From positions 91,795,015-91,859,014 of the forward strand of contig OW799237.1 of assembly GCA_941918925.1 (NCBI GenBank): a stretch of DNA of 64,000 bases. The letters run 5' to 3'. Shown in pieces: positions 47,121 through 58,673 of this stretch; the first letter of the stretch is position 1; each line of letters begins with the position of its first letter. The notes below the pieces were generated by a model that was given only the letters and a program-made list of their open reading frames with translations, was not told where the DNA came from and did no database searches. The DNA comes from Phyto melanocephala (lineage: Eukaryota > Arthropoda > Insecta > Diptera > Rhinophoridae). The position numbers were made by a program, and so were the translations under genes.

Positions 47121-47648
47121 GAATAAATTTGCTAAAGATTTTTTGTTGTCGTAGTAGTTTTTAACCAAATATTTTGCTTAAAACGAGATTAAATAGTTTT
47201 TCATGGCATAAATACACATAAACATAAAAGTACTTGTTTACATAAGTATGTATGTATATGTAAATTAGGGTTACCATACGGCCTTGAATATTCCTGATTG
47301 TCCAGATATTTGGAGTGTGCTTAAATTTAATTTTTTATGCTTAAATTATATGTAAATGTCTTTCAATTTAAAAATATCCTACATTTGTATATTAGATGTT
47401 TTTAAATGTGGCAATAATTTGGTAACTTGTAAACTTAATTATTCTTTTAATACGCGATTCATTTATAATCAGAATGTTAAGAAGTATTTAGATAATAATT
47501 TTTTTTCAATCTTACCATTCGAGAGATACATATTTAGATTGCAGAAAACAATATACTTAATTTTTTTGAAAACCATATTTTTTGAATTTTTAGCTTTTAG
47601 AAATAAATCCTCATGTGCAGATACTAATATGGATCTCTGTATACTTAC
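47121..47648. other. AT-rich spacer
   Basis: The frame at 47356..47760 crosses the edge of a transposon and is not a gene. Confidence 0.4.
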
Positions 47649-48859
47649 TAGGGTGATCGATTATTCGAAATTTTTAAGAAAACGGTTTTCAAATAGTTTG
47701 AAAATTAGAATTAAAGAAAAAACCGGTTGCTTTTTTGAAAATTTAGAAAAAACCGGTTAACCGGTCGAATACATAAAATATAATTCTTTCTTATACCCAT
47801 GACAGAGATACATATATATGTAGGTATAAACTAGTTTGTTCTATGGTTTAATTGCATTTTAAGTTGAAACACATTCAATGGCGTTATTACAAAATGCCGT
47901 TATTTAAAATAAAGATGTTAAAGATGTTAAACTTTTTACCTTTAACTTTTAAGGTAAGGTTTATAAATATAAAAATACCATTGTTTCTCCACATGAAACA
48001 AAATATGGCAACTAAATTGTGATTTATATTTCTTTTTTACTTCGACCTTTTTAATTTTTTTTTTATTTCAAGTTTTAATATTTTTATATTAATGACACAA
48101 AACATTAAATAAATCATCCAAAATGTTATTTCGTTTTGTAAAATTTTTTAAGAACTAAATTAATTTGTTAAAAGTAATCGGTTTTGCTCTGGTACTGCCA
48201 TATTAAAAAAAATTTTGTTACAAGTAGGTTGTAATAATAAAAAATATAAAAAAATCACTTTACTGCTCACTGTAGTCAAATTTACCTTTTACTAACATTA
48301 ACTTTGTAGGCAAGTTGTAATAATGTGCCAAACTATTTTAGTATACAAGTCATGTTGTCAGAAATATTAGTAAAGCCATGGGTAGGCTTTAGTACAAGTC
48401 GCTAGATTTCGTAGTAGCAAAATATTATGAAATTCGAAAATGAGGCAAAGTACAATAATTTGGTCAAAAACTTAACTGAACAGCTGATTATTATAGCAAA
48501 TTATAAGCGCAGCAACGTATAAAATACCTGCTCTCTATTTAAGACAAATAATAGTTAACCTAATTATTTTTCTTATTTTACATTTGCTTTTGAAACCACA
48601 AATAAATTTCTTACAATATTATGGAAGTGTATTTTATAAATTTGCTGATTTTTAAATTTTTTGAGTAATGAATATAGTATTGTACGTTTGGTTTCAAAGG
48701 TTAATGAACATAAAACTAAAAATGAAAAAAACCGACTTCTGTGAGTGAAAAAACCGGTGTATTCGACATTCGAAAAATTAACATTTGGAAAAAACCGCCA
48801 GCTGAAAGAGTAAAAAAACCGGTTTTCCCACCGGTTGTAAAACCGAATCTATCACCCTA
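47649..48859. mobile_element. hAT element with AACCGGTT subterminal repeats
   Basis: Inverted termini TAGGGTGAT / ATCACCCTA and a perfect 8-bp target duplication ATACTTAC (47641..47648 and 48860..48867). Each end contains several AAAACCGGTT-type motifs (for example 47721..47765 and 48728..48846). No transposase remains. A second element is nested at 47880..48329. Confidence 0.88.
47880..48329. mobile_element. Nested MITE related to 27316..27484
   Basis: Termini GGCGTTATTACAAAATGCC and (right end complemented) GGCACATTATTACAACTTGC match the GGGCCATTATTACAA family with indels. It is longer (450 bp) and decayed. Confidence 0.5.
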
Positions 48860-48867
48860 ATACTTAC

Positions 48868-49457
48868 ATACTTAAAAAGTTTTATTACATCTTTAGAAAT
48901 TTGTTTTTAAGAGTAGGATTTTTCAGTGAAGTCAAGTTTTTTTTAATCATCCTTCTAACAGCCCCAGATGGCACTATAAAATTGTATTAGAAACAAAACA
49001 ACGCGCATATGCGGTGTTGCTAAGAACAAAGTTTGTATCTCTTACAATTTTAACAAACATTTTTAAATTCCTTTTAAGCCACCCACCAACAAAATGTTTG
49101 TTTGCCAGTGTAATCTTAAGTGGCAACATTAAATATAAATCTCACTTTAAATACAGAACTTTAAAGAAAAAATGCTTAAAAATTTTGAAATCTTTTTGGA
49201 TTATAAAAATTAATTTTAATTTATTAATGAGTACATGGAGAAAACAAGTTTAGTTGTGGTAATTAAATAATAAACTTAAAACGTAATAACAAACTTTTGG
49301 ATGTGACAAGAATTTCATTAGGAATTCCAAAAATTATATTTGTTTTACATTTAAAACCTTTTATTCAAATTAACACAAATTCTATAACCTTGGATTAAAA
49401 AAATTCAATTTTCAAAATTAAATCAAACTGAAAAAGTTTTAAAAAATGTTTTACAAA
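48868..49457. other. AT-rich spacer
   Basis: No gene recognised. The frame at 49014..49253 has no family resemblance. Confidence 0.35.
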
Positions 49458-49990
49458 TCTATATACAAATATAAAAATGGTCTAAAATATGTATAGTAAT
49501 TCATAAAATGAGAACGGCTGGGCCGATTTCTGTAAAAAATTTTGTCAGTTGTCAGGAAATCCCTCCGGAAAAGTCGGAAAGTTGTAAAATCGAGCTTTTG
49601 TATTAAATTTGGTGTGAAATTATTCCTTAATGACTTTTCAAATGAAAAAATATAAAGCTCTCAGCCAAAATCCGATAGATGGCGTTATACGTTGACTTAG
49701 ACTTTACGCAATCTGACAGGTATCGCAAGGCCAATCACTAGAAGTCTGTGGGATTAATATCGAATTTCCCTGTTTTTTGCACGGTCAGCTGTACGTTGCA
49801 TGTTCGCGTGTTGGGAAACCGTCTTCGTTATTAGTTTTTGCGCCGGAAAACATTGTTCATCAAATCGCTCTTTACTGATTCCATTCAAATAAATCCCATT
49901 GAACATTTAAATATTTGTGTTGTATTATAACTCTCAAGTTTGTCTGAAGGCTTAAAATTGGGTCAATGCGAAGCTCGCCGAGTCCGCTAG
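49458..49990 (+). mobile_element. Helitron of a second family
   Basis: Inserted between A (49457) and T (49991). Begins TCTATATACAAATATAAAAA and ends with hairpin GCGA-AGCT-CGC, GAGTCCGCTAG. Interior includes AATGAGAACGGCTGGGCCGA, typical of insect non-autonomous Helitrons, and lacks the GC-box tandem repeats. Confidence 0.8.
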
Positions 49991-51146
49991 TTTAGTATAG
50001 ATTTGAAAATTATTGGTTTAAATTTTGAATGTCGAGAAAGTTTTTAAGTAAGGGGTTTTTATTTTTGTTGATAAGTTTCAAAAACTAAAGGGATAAAGAA
50101 ATAATTGAACCCTAACTTTGGACTTTGAAATTCCATAGTTAAAGTCACACTATCCTAAGGATGCAGCAATACATACGTGATATGCAAAACATTCAAGTTT
50201 TTGTCCACAAATGTTTTTGAAAAATTTCTTTGCATAAATATTCTGGCGTGTAACAAAACCCTCTTGTTGAAAAAAAAAAATTAACGCACCATAAACGTCA
50301 CAAGTGTGTATGGTTTTGCGCAAGCCGGCGAATGTTATAGATACACAGGCTCTAAACGGGAATATTCAAGACTGTCGTCGAATTGGAAGACAAGCACATA
50401 CATAAAAGAGCCAGGTTATTATAACACTATCAAAATAAAACCCTGGATGGAATTAAATCAAGCATCGATCGGAAGATCGTGCATATTGAAATGATCTTGT
50501 TATGGCCTTATGCTCCTTGCAGGAGTAAAAAAACAAGTACTTACATACAAAAATTTTTTTTTAACTTTTTTAAATAAGAAAATTAACATTTTTATTAGCT
50601 TGACATTATTATAGGATTTGACTATTCTGTCAAATATTAAAAATACATATTTTACAATAAATAAAGAAAATCTTGCAAACACGTACTGCTATGCAGCTAA
50701 ACTAATATTTTATTTAAAGCTTTAAAATATATATTTACATCTACTGCGATTGGGTCGACCGCACAAAATAAATATTTAATTTGTCACAGTCAAGCTATAT
50801 AATCAATTTTTATAATCGTTCGTTTTAGTTTTATTTTTTTTTTTGGAATAACTCAAAAATTAATAAATAATGACGTATGTATTTGTATTGGACGCATGCA
50901 GCTGACGTAATGACCAAATTAATATATTCATATACATAAGTACATACATATATACATACATACCATATATAATGATTGAAGATAAACAAAAGGTCTGTAA
51001 AGAGGAAGGAGAAAATTTGTCGAAAACTAATTGCTCAAAAATGTAAAGTTTCACACAAAAATTTTTAAGGTTATAAAAAACTATCCATGCAGGATGCAGG
51101 GGATCATCACTTTATATATTAGACATATTCTTGAGATTTTATTTTT
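49991..51146. other. AT-rich spacer
   Basis: No gene recognised. 50306..50494 is a short chance frame. Confidence 0.35.
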
Positions 51147-51730
51147 GGCGTAGAATACGTCTTACCTTACGGTATAGGGAGTCATGTCAGATTGTTATTG
51201 TTGTAATCTTTATTTCATTGCTTATGAGGAAACGGCCAGATAACTTTTTTTAAACATTTTTTTGTAGGTAAATAAAGATGTTATCTTTCGTTTGATATAC
51301 ATTTCATATTGGTTGATATCTTTCTAATATTTAAATTTCTCAAATGAAAATTATTTAAACACATACACTCAAACATATGCGTGGTGTTTGGTTGAGTGTT
51401 TGAGTTTGTAGCGTGAACACAAACTATGCTGCTGTTTCAGTGTGGACACAAACCTTCGGCTGTTGTTTTGATTGATGAAATATTGAAATTTCGTAGATTT
51501 ACTTATGTATTTAAGTGAAACAAAATGTTAAATGTGAATTTGAATTTAACATGTATATTATCAAAAGTAACTATCAAATAAATAAATTCATTTGCTTATA
51601 TTATTTATCATTTATTGTTATATATGTTTTCTGTCTTATCGGATGGCGTATTCTACGTTAAACTTAATGGCCGTGTCTCTGACACAGCCTGCAGGGACAG
51701 TCCTGCAACAACTGTCTGCTGTTTTTTTTA
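51147..51730 (+). repeat. Dispersed repeat segment S1, copy A
   Basis: Starts GGCGTAGAATACGTCTTACC, ends near ACTGTCTGCTGTTTTTTTT, with an internal inverted GTAGAATACG / CGTATTCTAC pair and GGCCGTGTCTCTGACACAGCC. The inverse copy is at 61632..62255. Confidence 0.8.
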
Positions 51731-52054
51731 AACTAACAAAAATCGGCCTATATACAGCACAGACATTAGGAAGAAGCAACGTAATAATTACATAAATTTA
51801 CAACAACGTTTTGCAAGCACTTTTTAATTTGTGTAGAGAATACACAATTCGGTGCAACTGAATATTTTATCTTAACTTTTATTAAAATCATAGATTTAAC
51901 AGTTTATAAGGTGATTTTATAAATTTAATTCAAGACCTCTTATTTTTAAAATCTTATTTATAATAGATCAATGATCTAACAGAAATGGGGCATGACGTGT
52001 TTTCTTAAACAAAATATTTTTGAAAAGTTGTAGCACTGGTGATACTCGTAAATC

Positions 52055-52337
52055 ATAGGTGCCCATTTCATCAAACAATTGTTTATACTCCCACCTCTTT
52101 TATTTTTATGCTCTTTAGTTGAGTCGTCCATGAGACAGCGACGAGTGCACTTGCTTAGTGGCTGTGTTGATATTTATTCAAATACAGTGCGTAAAAAAAT
52201 TATGAAGGAATTAGAAAAATATTTTATTTTTAAAAAGTTAAATTTAAAACTGAAAAATTTATTGGAAATATTCCATTTAAACAAGTAAAAACATGATAAA
52301 TTCACTGATTACTGCATTTGTATTAGTTTTTTACACC
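52055..52337 (+). repeat. Dispersed repeat segment S2, copy A
   Basis: ATAGGTGCCCATTTCATC ... GCATTTGTATTAGTTTTTTA. The inverse copy is at 62309..62591. Contains CATGAGACAGCGACGAG and AATACAGTGCGTAAAAAAAT. Confidence 0.8.
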
Positions 52338-52362
52338 CAAAACCCATTTTTTGTATTAAAGT

Positions 52363-52827
52363 TTACTCGACCGCGTACAGGAGAGGGCGAAGGTGCTTAT
52401 TAACGACAGTAGGGTAACCAACTCTATTGACTCTCTCGAACACCGTCGCAATGTGGGTTGTGTTTCACTGTTCTATCGATATTACAATGGAATATGCTCC
52501 GATGAGATAAGGGAACTTGTTCCTGAGAACCGCAATTTTGCACGTACTATTCGTTTTTCCAGAAGAGCACACCCATATGTGGTCGATTGGCCAGTGGATC
52601 GAACTACACACTACAGGGAAAATTCGTTCTTTAGTCGTACTGTTCGTATGTGGAACAGACTCCCCGCTGAAGTTTTTCCAGCCACTTACAATCTGGAAAA
52701 GTTTAAATCAAATGTCCACAAACACTACTCCCTTTCTCCTCCTACCCATAACCTATTTTCCTGATACCAACACAATGCATGCATGAATAGGGGACATCCC
52801 CTGAGTGTTGTATATTAAAAAAAAAAA
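52363..52827 (+). pseudogene. Non-LTR retrotransposon 3' end with poly-A (5'-truncated)
   Basis: The plus frame beginning about 52363 encodes LDRVQERAKVLINDSRVTNS, IDSLEHRRNVGCVSLFYRYY, NGICSDEIRELVPENRNF, then RTVRMWNRLPAEVFPATYNL and a short C-terminus. This is the conserved tail after the reverse transcriptase in CR1/Jockey-like LINEs. A short 3' UTR ends in a 12-bp poly-A at 52816..52827, typical of target-primed insertion. The 123-residue open stretch is undamaged, so this insertion is comparatively young. It lies directly beside repeat S2. Confidence 0.85.
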
Positions 52828-53219
52828 ATCTTTAGGCTTATTTTTTCTTTAAACTAAAAAATATCAAATTCACGTGAACTGCATTATTATACATTAAAAA
52901 AACAAAACAATTTTTTGTGACTAATTTCTGATAAAAATCTCTCAGCTGAGATAGAGGAGCAAGAGAGGCAACAAATATAATTATTACGGGTATTTTTTAG
53001 ACACGGTGGCTCTTAAACGTTAACTATTGAATGTTTTTTTTTTTTTTTTTTTTTTGAGATAACCGGTTGGGTAAACTATCAGTTATTATCCGGACGTTAG
53101 AAAAAACTCCAAAGCGAGTGAGAATATTAAGAGTCCGTAAAAGTATTCTGACAGTAAATTTCTCGCCTCTTAGCAAACTTTAAACTTTCAAACACTTCAA
53201 CTTTCCCGAATTTTGCATG
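52828..53219. other. AT-rich spacer
   Basis: Poly-T at 53032..53055. No gene. Confidence 0.35.
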
Positions 53220-53350
53220 AGGAATTGTTTCAACAATATCCTGAACCTAAAAATCGTAACATATACCAGGCCGTTTGTTCGCTAAGTGGGCTTTAGAGGA
53301 CTCAAAAATGTATCCAAGAAAACATTTTTGGATGGGTAGTTTTAAAAGCA
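53220..53350 (+). pseudogene. Tc1/mariner-like transposase fragment
   Basis: FAKWALEDSKMYP then HFWMGSFKSKR (53272..53352) resembles the FADWALE ... HFWLNGSVNKQN stretch around the first catalytic Asp. The Asp-containing SDE motif itself is deleted. Confidence 0.45.
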
Positions 53351-54613
53351 AGCGTATTTTTAGTAGAGCTATCACCGATAATAGTAAGCGCTACAAATCA
53401 AAAATTATCAGTTTTTTTAAACGAAGTAAACATATTCGACATGCGGTTATAGCATTACGGTGCTACGTGTCATAAAACGAGTTTCACAATGATCATTCTC
53501 TATAAATGATTTAACTATATGGTTGTCTCTCGCTAATAAAAAATTTTAATGTCCAGGCCATACAAAGACGCTGCGAAAATGTGAGTTATGACATAAGAAA
53601 AAAAATCTCGCTAACAGCTCCCTCATAGGTTGCTTCATTTTGTTTAAAAATTGACCCGCGTTCATTGGAAAGCCTGTTAACTTTTCGATATGTTAAGTTT
53701 ATTGTGTTATCAATGAAATTTTTTATATTGCAAAAAAACATACCCCCGGGACATAATACCTTGGCTAGTATCAGGCCTCGGTGTATTATCAGTACGGGGT
53801 ATAGAGGTGTTATCAACACCTTTGGCCGATTGAAACGATAACCGGAGAGAGCTAAAATTCTGGACAGAGAATTTACCGGACACTGACCAGAGACCCATCT
53901 GTTACCATGAGAATCAGGAAGCCCCTTGAATATGTTTTAGTCAGCTTATTAGTGAAGTCTCTTCGGAGTACACGTGTTGGCTATGGTGTATTCAAAAGCC
54001 GCGGTGGTGTAATATCTGAGGCTCGACCTTGGTTCGACTTCAGACAATCACAAATATTTCAAAGAGCTTTTGCCTGCTTAAGAGAAATAGAGAATAATGG
54101 TTTAATGACTGATGCCCGCAGACATGTCAGTGGACTTCGGACAACCAACATACGTTTAAGAATGCTTTGCCTTTCGGCTTCTTTTCTGTAATCCGTAAAT
54201 CTCAATCTGTTGCTGACCAACGCCATTAGCTTGGTAGGGAAAAAAAACATAATAACGGTTTAGATAGACCCAACCTGTTGAGCAAGATGCCATGAGATTA
54301 ATGTAGGTTAAAATTGTCATCTGTGAACATAATTGAGTTACACAACAAGAACTCTGCGGTGTGAAAAACTCAACCCAGTGATAACACCAATGTCAGATTA
54401 TGGCACTCAGTTCCGGTAATGACGTTTATCAAAACACATTTATATTTATTTATCGTTACTGCATAACTATTAGTTAATGCTTAAGGCAATAAATTGTTAT
54501 TGATAAAGATTGCTCTACATACTATTTAGTGCTGTTAATGTGACTTTCGTGATGGCACTCATTAAGACCAACTTAAAATAAAGGGAATTTAAGCGAACTC
54601 TTTTTCAAACCAT
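53351..54613. other. Spacer with an unexplained GC-richer block
   Basis: 53740..54420 has more balanced base composition than its flanks, with opposed frames at 53710..53898 (minus) and 53907..54191 (plus). No family was recognised. It could be an old transposon. Confidence 0.35.
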
Positions 54614-55302
54614 ACTATCCCAGCAAAATAACACATTACAAAAAAATTATAATGATAATTCTACAATTCTACTTACAATTTGCCATCTAAACCCATTATT
54701 TTAAAACGTCGATGTCATTGGAGGCAAGTACTTACCACCTGCGTTTGTAAATAGGGATTTAAATAAGTACTTTCCACCCTCGCTTACAAATAGGGACTCC
54801 TATAAGTACTCATTACGGTCGCTTATAAATAGGAACTTAAATAAGTACTTCCTTGTATAGCAATAAATAAGAACTTGATTTTAATAACCTAAATAGCCCG
54901 TTACCGTTATGGGCTTACAGAAGTCGTTCGATTCTTTTAAAGACGAAAAATCGGTTTGGTTATTCTGCGATACGTTAATTTGAAATTTAAAAATCAGTGA
55001 GAATCAATAAGTCATTACTTTGTTAACATAATGCTTTGCCGCTGCTGTCAAAATTATTATTACTTATTTCCTAAGCGCGTTAGACTAAGTGAGAATTATA
55101 AAAAATTATATATTTGAATGGTTTTTAGCAAATTTCGCAATAAGAAATTGTATTGTCTAAGTAAGTAAGTCTACTTACGTATCACGTTATTAATCAAGTC
55201 ATTACTAAAATACTTCTTAGTAAGACATACGATACGTAAAAGTGTTTGAAAAGTATGTTATTTAGTAAGAGCAAGTTATTACCTCATTTTTGCTGGGATA
55301 GT
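54614..55302. mobile_element. Putative hAT-like MITE with internal minisatellite
   Basis: Inverted termini ACTATCCCAGCAAAA / TTTTGCTGGGATAGT enclose 689 bp. Flanks CAAACCAT and TAAAACAT agree at 6 of 8 positions, compatible with an eroded 8-bp duplication. Confidence 0.6.
54725..54852. repeat. ~40-bp tandem repeat (about 3 units)
   Basis: Units of the form AAGTACTT-CC-CC-CGCTTAC followed by AAATAGGGACTT. Each contains the palindrome AAGTACTT. Confidence 0.75.
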
Positions 55303-55985
55303 TAAAACATTACTTTTATAAAAAGAAAAATATTTTTAAAGTAAATAAGAATTCAAAACAAAGTGAAATAATAACACCTAGAACAAATATTTATTTAAAA
55401 GTTAAATTAAGATAAGCATACATACATTTTTAAGACGCATAAAAACATCCGTCCACACCGATAACAACGAAGAGTACTCGTGTAAAGCATACGAACTTAT
55501 ATATATAATCGCAATAGGAATATCATTTATCTAAACATTAAACAGCTGTTGTTGTGATTGAATTGACTCTTTAAAACTGCTGCTATTTGCTGTACTTATT
55601 TGAAGTTGGTACTTAATTAAACAATATTACGCACAATTCATACAATCCATGTATAAATACTCCATATTAGTACAGTATGTTTTGTCATAATGTGGACACA
55701 ATGTGCTTTCATATGTACTTATGTACATCCATATAAAAATAAATTTTTGTAAACAAGCTTATGTGTGTGTGTCCGTACTTTATTTTACGTGTTGTGTACA
55801 CTTGTAGCATTGTGTACTCTGTATCTCCTTGTACATAATGGTTTCAACTATTGTTGTTATTTAAGTACTTTTTACTTTGTTTTTACTTTTTTGGTTATGA
55901 ATTTTTATACTTTTTTTTACTTTTATTTTCTGTTGTAGTATTATATTGTTTTATTTAATTAAATTTGTTTATACTTTCGCTTCTA
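55303..55985. other. AT-rich spacer
   Basis: No gene recognised. Confidence 0.35.
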
Positions 55986-56580
55986 AAGGGTGATTTTTTA
56001 TTAATTAAGTTTTTAGGGGTGGCAGCGCTGGTTGGTAATTGTGTTCAAACTAAATCTGTAAAAGTGAAAAGTGTTCAGTATACTCTGCCACGAGCCACGA
56101 CTGCAAATTGTTGAAATTTATTTTCAAAATTCGTGCTCTGTGAGAAATGTCCATCGTTTGTTACGAACTTTTTACGGTCGTCATAATCGACCTAGTGAAC
56201 CAACAATTCGTGCTATTATCACGAAATTTCGCACTAAATTTACTTTGGTGGACATTTAAGCACCGCCTCTTGAATATTTCTTGTGGGGTTATGTGAAGTC
56301 GTTGGTCTATGTGGACAAGCCAAACACGATTGAAGCCTTAGAGTATAACACTACACGTGTTATTCATGGAATATAGACCGAAATGCTCGAAAAAGTGGTG
56401 CGAAATTGAACTTTACAATTTGAACCAGAGCCGCGGGCAACATTTACATGAAGTTATTTTTAAAATGTAAATGGCAAAGACCAATTTATCGATTACAATA
56501 AAAATTTTGAATATATGATGAAAATTTGAGTGTTTTATTAGATTTACAAAAAAAGAAAACACGCTTAAAAAATCACGCTT
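55986..56580 (+). mobile_element. Tc1/mariner-superfamily element, internally deleted
   Basis: Inverted termini AAGGGTGATTTTTTA / TAAAAAATCACGCTT with TA target duplications (55984..55985 and 56581..56582). The transposase N-terminus survives at 56092..56259 (PRLQIVEIYFQN, RHNRPSEPTIRAIITKFRTK). It is joined directly to the C-terminus at about 56262..56455 (PPLEYFLWGYVKSLVYVDKP ... EMLEKVVRN). The catalytic DDE core between them has been deleted, giving a 595-bp element mobilisable only in trans. Confidence 0.85.
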
Positions 56581-56582
56581 TA

Positions 56583-57069
56583 CTATACATGTGGCAATAA
56601 TGTTTAAAGTTAATATTTATAATTTATTGTTATTTAGTTTTGCTTGCGGTTTGTTTTACCTTGTTGGTTGGATCTTATCAGCTATTTTGATGTGGGATTG
56701 TTTTGCAATTTTTTGTTTTCTTTTCTCATTGTATATTTATTTTTTTGTTCATTAGTTAGTTTTTTAAATGGCGAAAAAAGCCAAAATAATATCTATAAGA
56801 AACTGTATTGCCAAAAATCTCAATAGAATGAGCGTGTCAAATAGATTTAGAAAAAAAACCCAAACTTGAATGTTAAGCTGAACAAATGGTATTAGTTTTA
56901 ACACTTTTGTAGCGGTAATGGTGTTATTCGGTAAAAGGTTATTAATGTTTGGAAACACAATTAATCGTGTGTGTCTATAGGGCTTTAAAAAATATATACA
57001 GTGTTTTTTTCAAAAGGTATAGAACTTACTTATTGGGATAACTGTTGAACTAAATATCATATAAATGAA
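56583..57069. other. T-rich spacer
   Basis: No gene recognised. Confidence 0.3.
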
Positions 57070-57600
57070 GTATGTTAGGCTTAGATTAGGGTATAACCCT
57101 TCATCTGTACCTAGGGGAGACGATTGAGCAATGTTCGACTATCCGTTTTTTAGTTGAAATAAACTTTTAAAACTCCCACATGTAGCACAGGTCTGTATGT
57201 GGTATCAATCTTTAAAAAAATAATTAACTGCTTATGAAATCCTGCACAATTACCCCATAACTTTTTGAGATATAAGCAAACAAACTATAATTTATAGACA
57301 CGCTTTCTACCATTTGTAGATTTGTAGATGTCTCTAGGGCTAGTCATAAAAAATGTTTTACAAATCCGTTATTAGTCGGCAAAGTTGTAGAAAAAAGGAA
57401 ACTTTTAAAAAATATATTTTTTTTAAACTAATATTTAAATTTTTAATCAGGCTTGAGTTCATATTTAATATTCTTTATTTTTTTACAAAGAATTTTTTTT
57501 TTTTAAATGAAAGAATAAATCTGAAAAATTATATTTTTACCGACACTAGCCGAGTGGAATACATTTTTTTAAATATAACTAATTACTAAGATTACTAAGA
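57070..57600 (+). mobile_element. Diverged DINE-like element
   Basis: GGGTATAACCCTTCATCTG at the start, GAAATAAACTTTTAAAACTC, and the CTACCATTTGTAGATTTGTA / TCTCTAGGGCTAGTC segment shared with 7925..7985 and 42895..42935. Confidence 0.4.
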
Positions 57601-57782
57601 TTACTAAAAGAAAAACTAATAAATCAGCTAAAAATCAACTGAGATAAAGCACAAAAATATAAATGCTTTTGTTTTTTTTTTTTTTTTGCTTTAAAATTTA
57701 CAAACAAAATCGATTTTTCCGCTGCTGGACAACAGAAAGGAGCAATAAGGTTTAAAAAAAACTTGATGAGCAAAATATAATA

Positions 57783-58286
57783 CAGTGCTGTCTGGTTAGA
57801 GTGAACCAATTTTTGCAGAGCGATTTCACTATACCCAGGTTGTTCACTAAATCAAGGCTGAAACGCTGTGCCAAAAAAATAACACTAGCACCTTTTTTAA
57901 TTTCTTTTATAACGTTGCTTTTTTGTTTGAAGGATAAATGCTTTCTTTTTTATGTAACAATTATATAACACAAATTAATCAAAAAATAACTTTGAGACAC
58001 GCCTTAATGGAACATGCGCGCAGTCTTAAATATATTAACACTTAATAGAATGTGTATTTGTGAGAAAACAATAGTTGCTTTACCGTTATTTTATGTTCTC
58101 TTTAATTTTTATACTATTTTTCATTGTTTTTCTCCTATGCCAAACTTAAAAACTCACTATAAAGTATGTTCACTCTATAGAGGTTAATGAGTGTTAACTC
58201 TACAGAGTAGTCAATGTAAGCATTCTGGTGTTTACTCTAACGAGGTATTCGTAGCATCGGAGGTTCACTCTACCCAGACAGCACTG
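57783..58286. mobile_element. pogo-like MITE with TTCACTCTA repeats
   Basis: Inverted termini CAGTGCTGTCTGGTTAGAG / CTCTACCCAGACAGCACTG and a TA duplication on both sides. GTTCACTCTA-type motifs recur inside (57800, 58165, 58195, 58225, 58262 approximately), likely transposase-binding repeats. Confidence 0.8.
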
Positions 58287-58299
58287 TACACTTTAAAAA

Positions 58300-58660
58300 A
58301 ATTTAAATTCATGATGGCCACTTCAAAATGCCGTACAATAAGTTTAAGTACGGGTCATATCTAGCAAAAAAAATGTATTAATTTTATCGGTATCAAATTA
58401 AAGGGCTTGACCAGTGGAATACATTTAACTATGAAAAAGTTAAAATTCATGATGATGTCCGAAATAAAATGGCGAATATATAGGTAAAATAAAGTAATTA
58501 CGGATTTATCCCCTTCAATCTCCGCAATATTGGCATCAAATAAAAGAGCTTGGCTAGTAGAATACAGTAAACTATTTAAAAATGCAAAATCAAAGACGGC
58601 GTCGGAAATAATATATAAGAAGCAAAATTCCGTACAACATAAACATAAACGATTATGTGG
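58300..58660. repeat. Tandem DINE-core segments
   Basis: Repeated blocks of ATCAAAT-AAAG-GCTTG-C-AGTGGAATACA followed by AAAATTCATGATG / AAAATGCAAAATCAAAGACG; these are reverse-oriented DINE interior pieces. Confidence 0.5.
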
Positions 58661-58673
58661 TAACCAGACCTGG

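Noticed and set aside
47356..47760. 134-residue plus-strand frame
   Set aside because: It crosses the left boundary and target duplication of the hAT element at 47649 and is low-complexity F/K/I/N.
53907..54191. 94-residue plus-strand frame
   Set aside because: No recognised family, opposed by minus-strand frames, and no promoter or splice context; kept only as part of an unexplained block.
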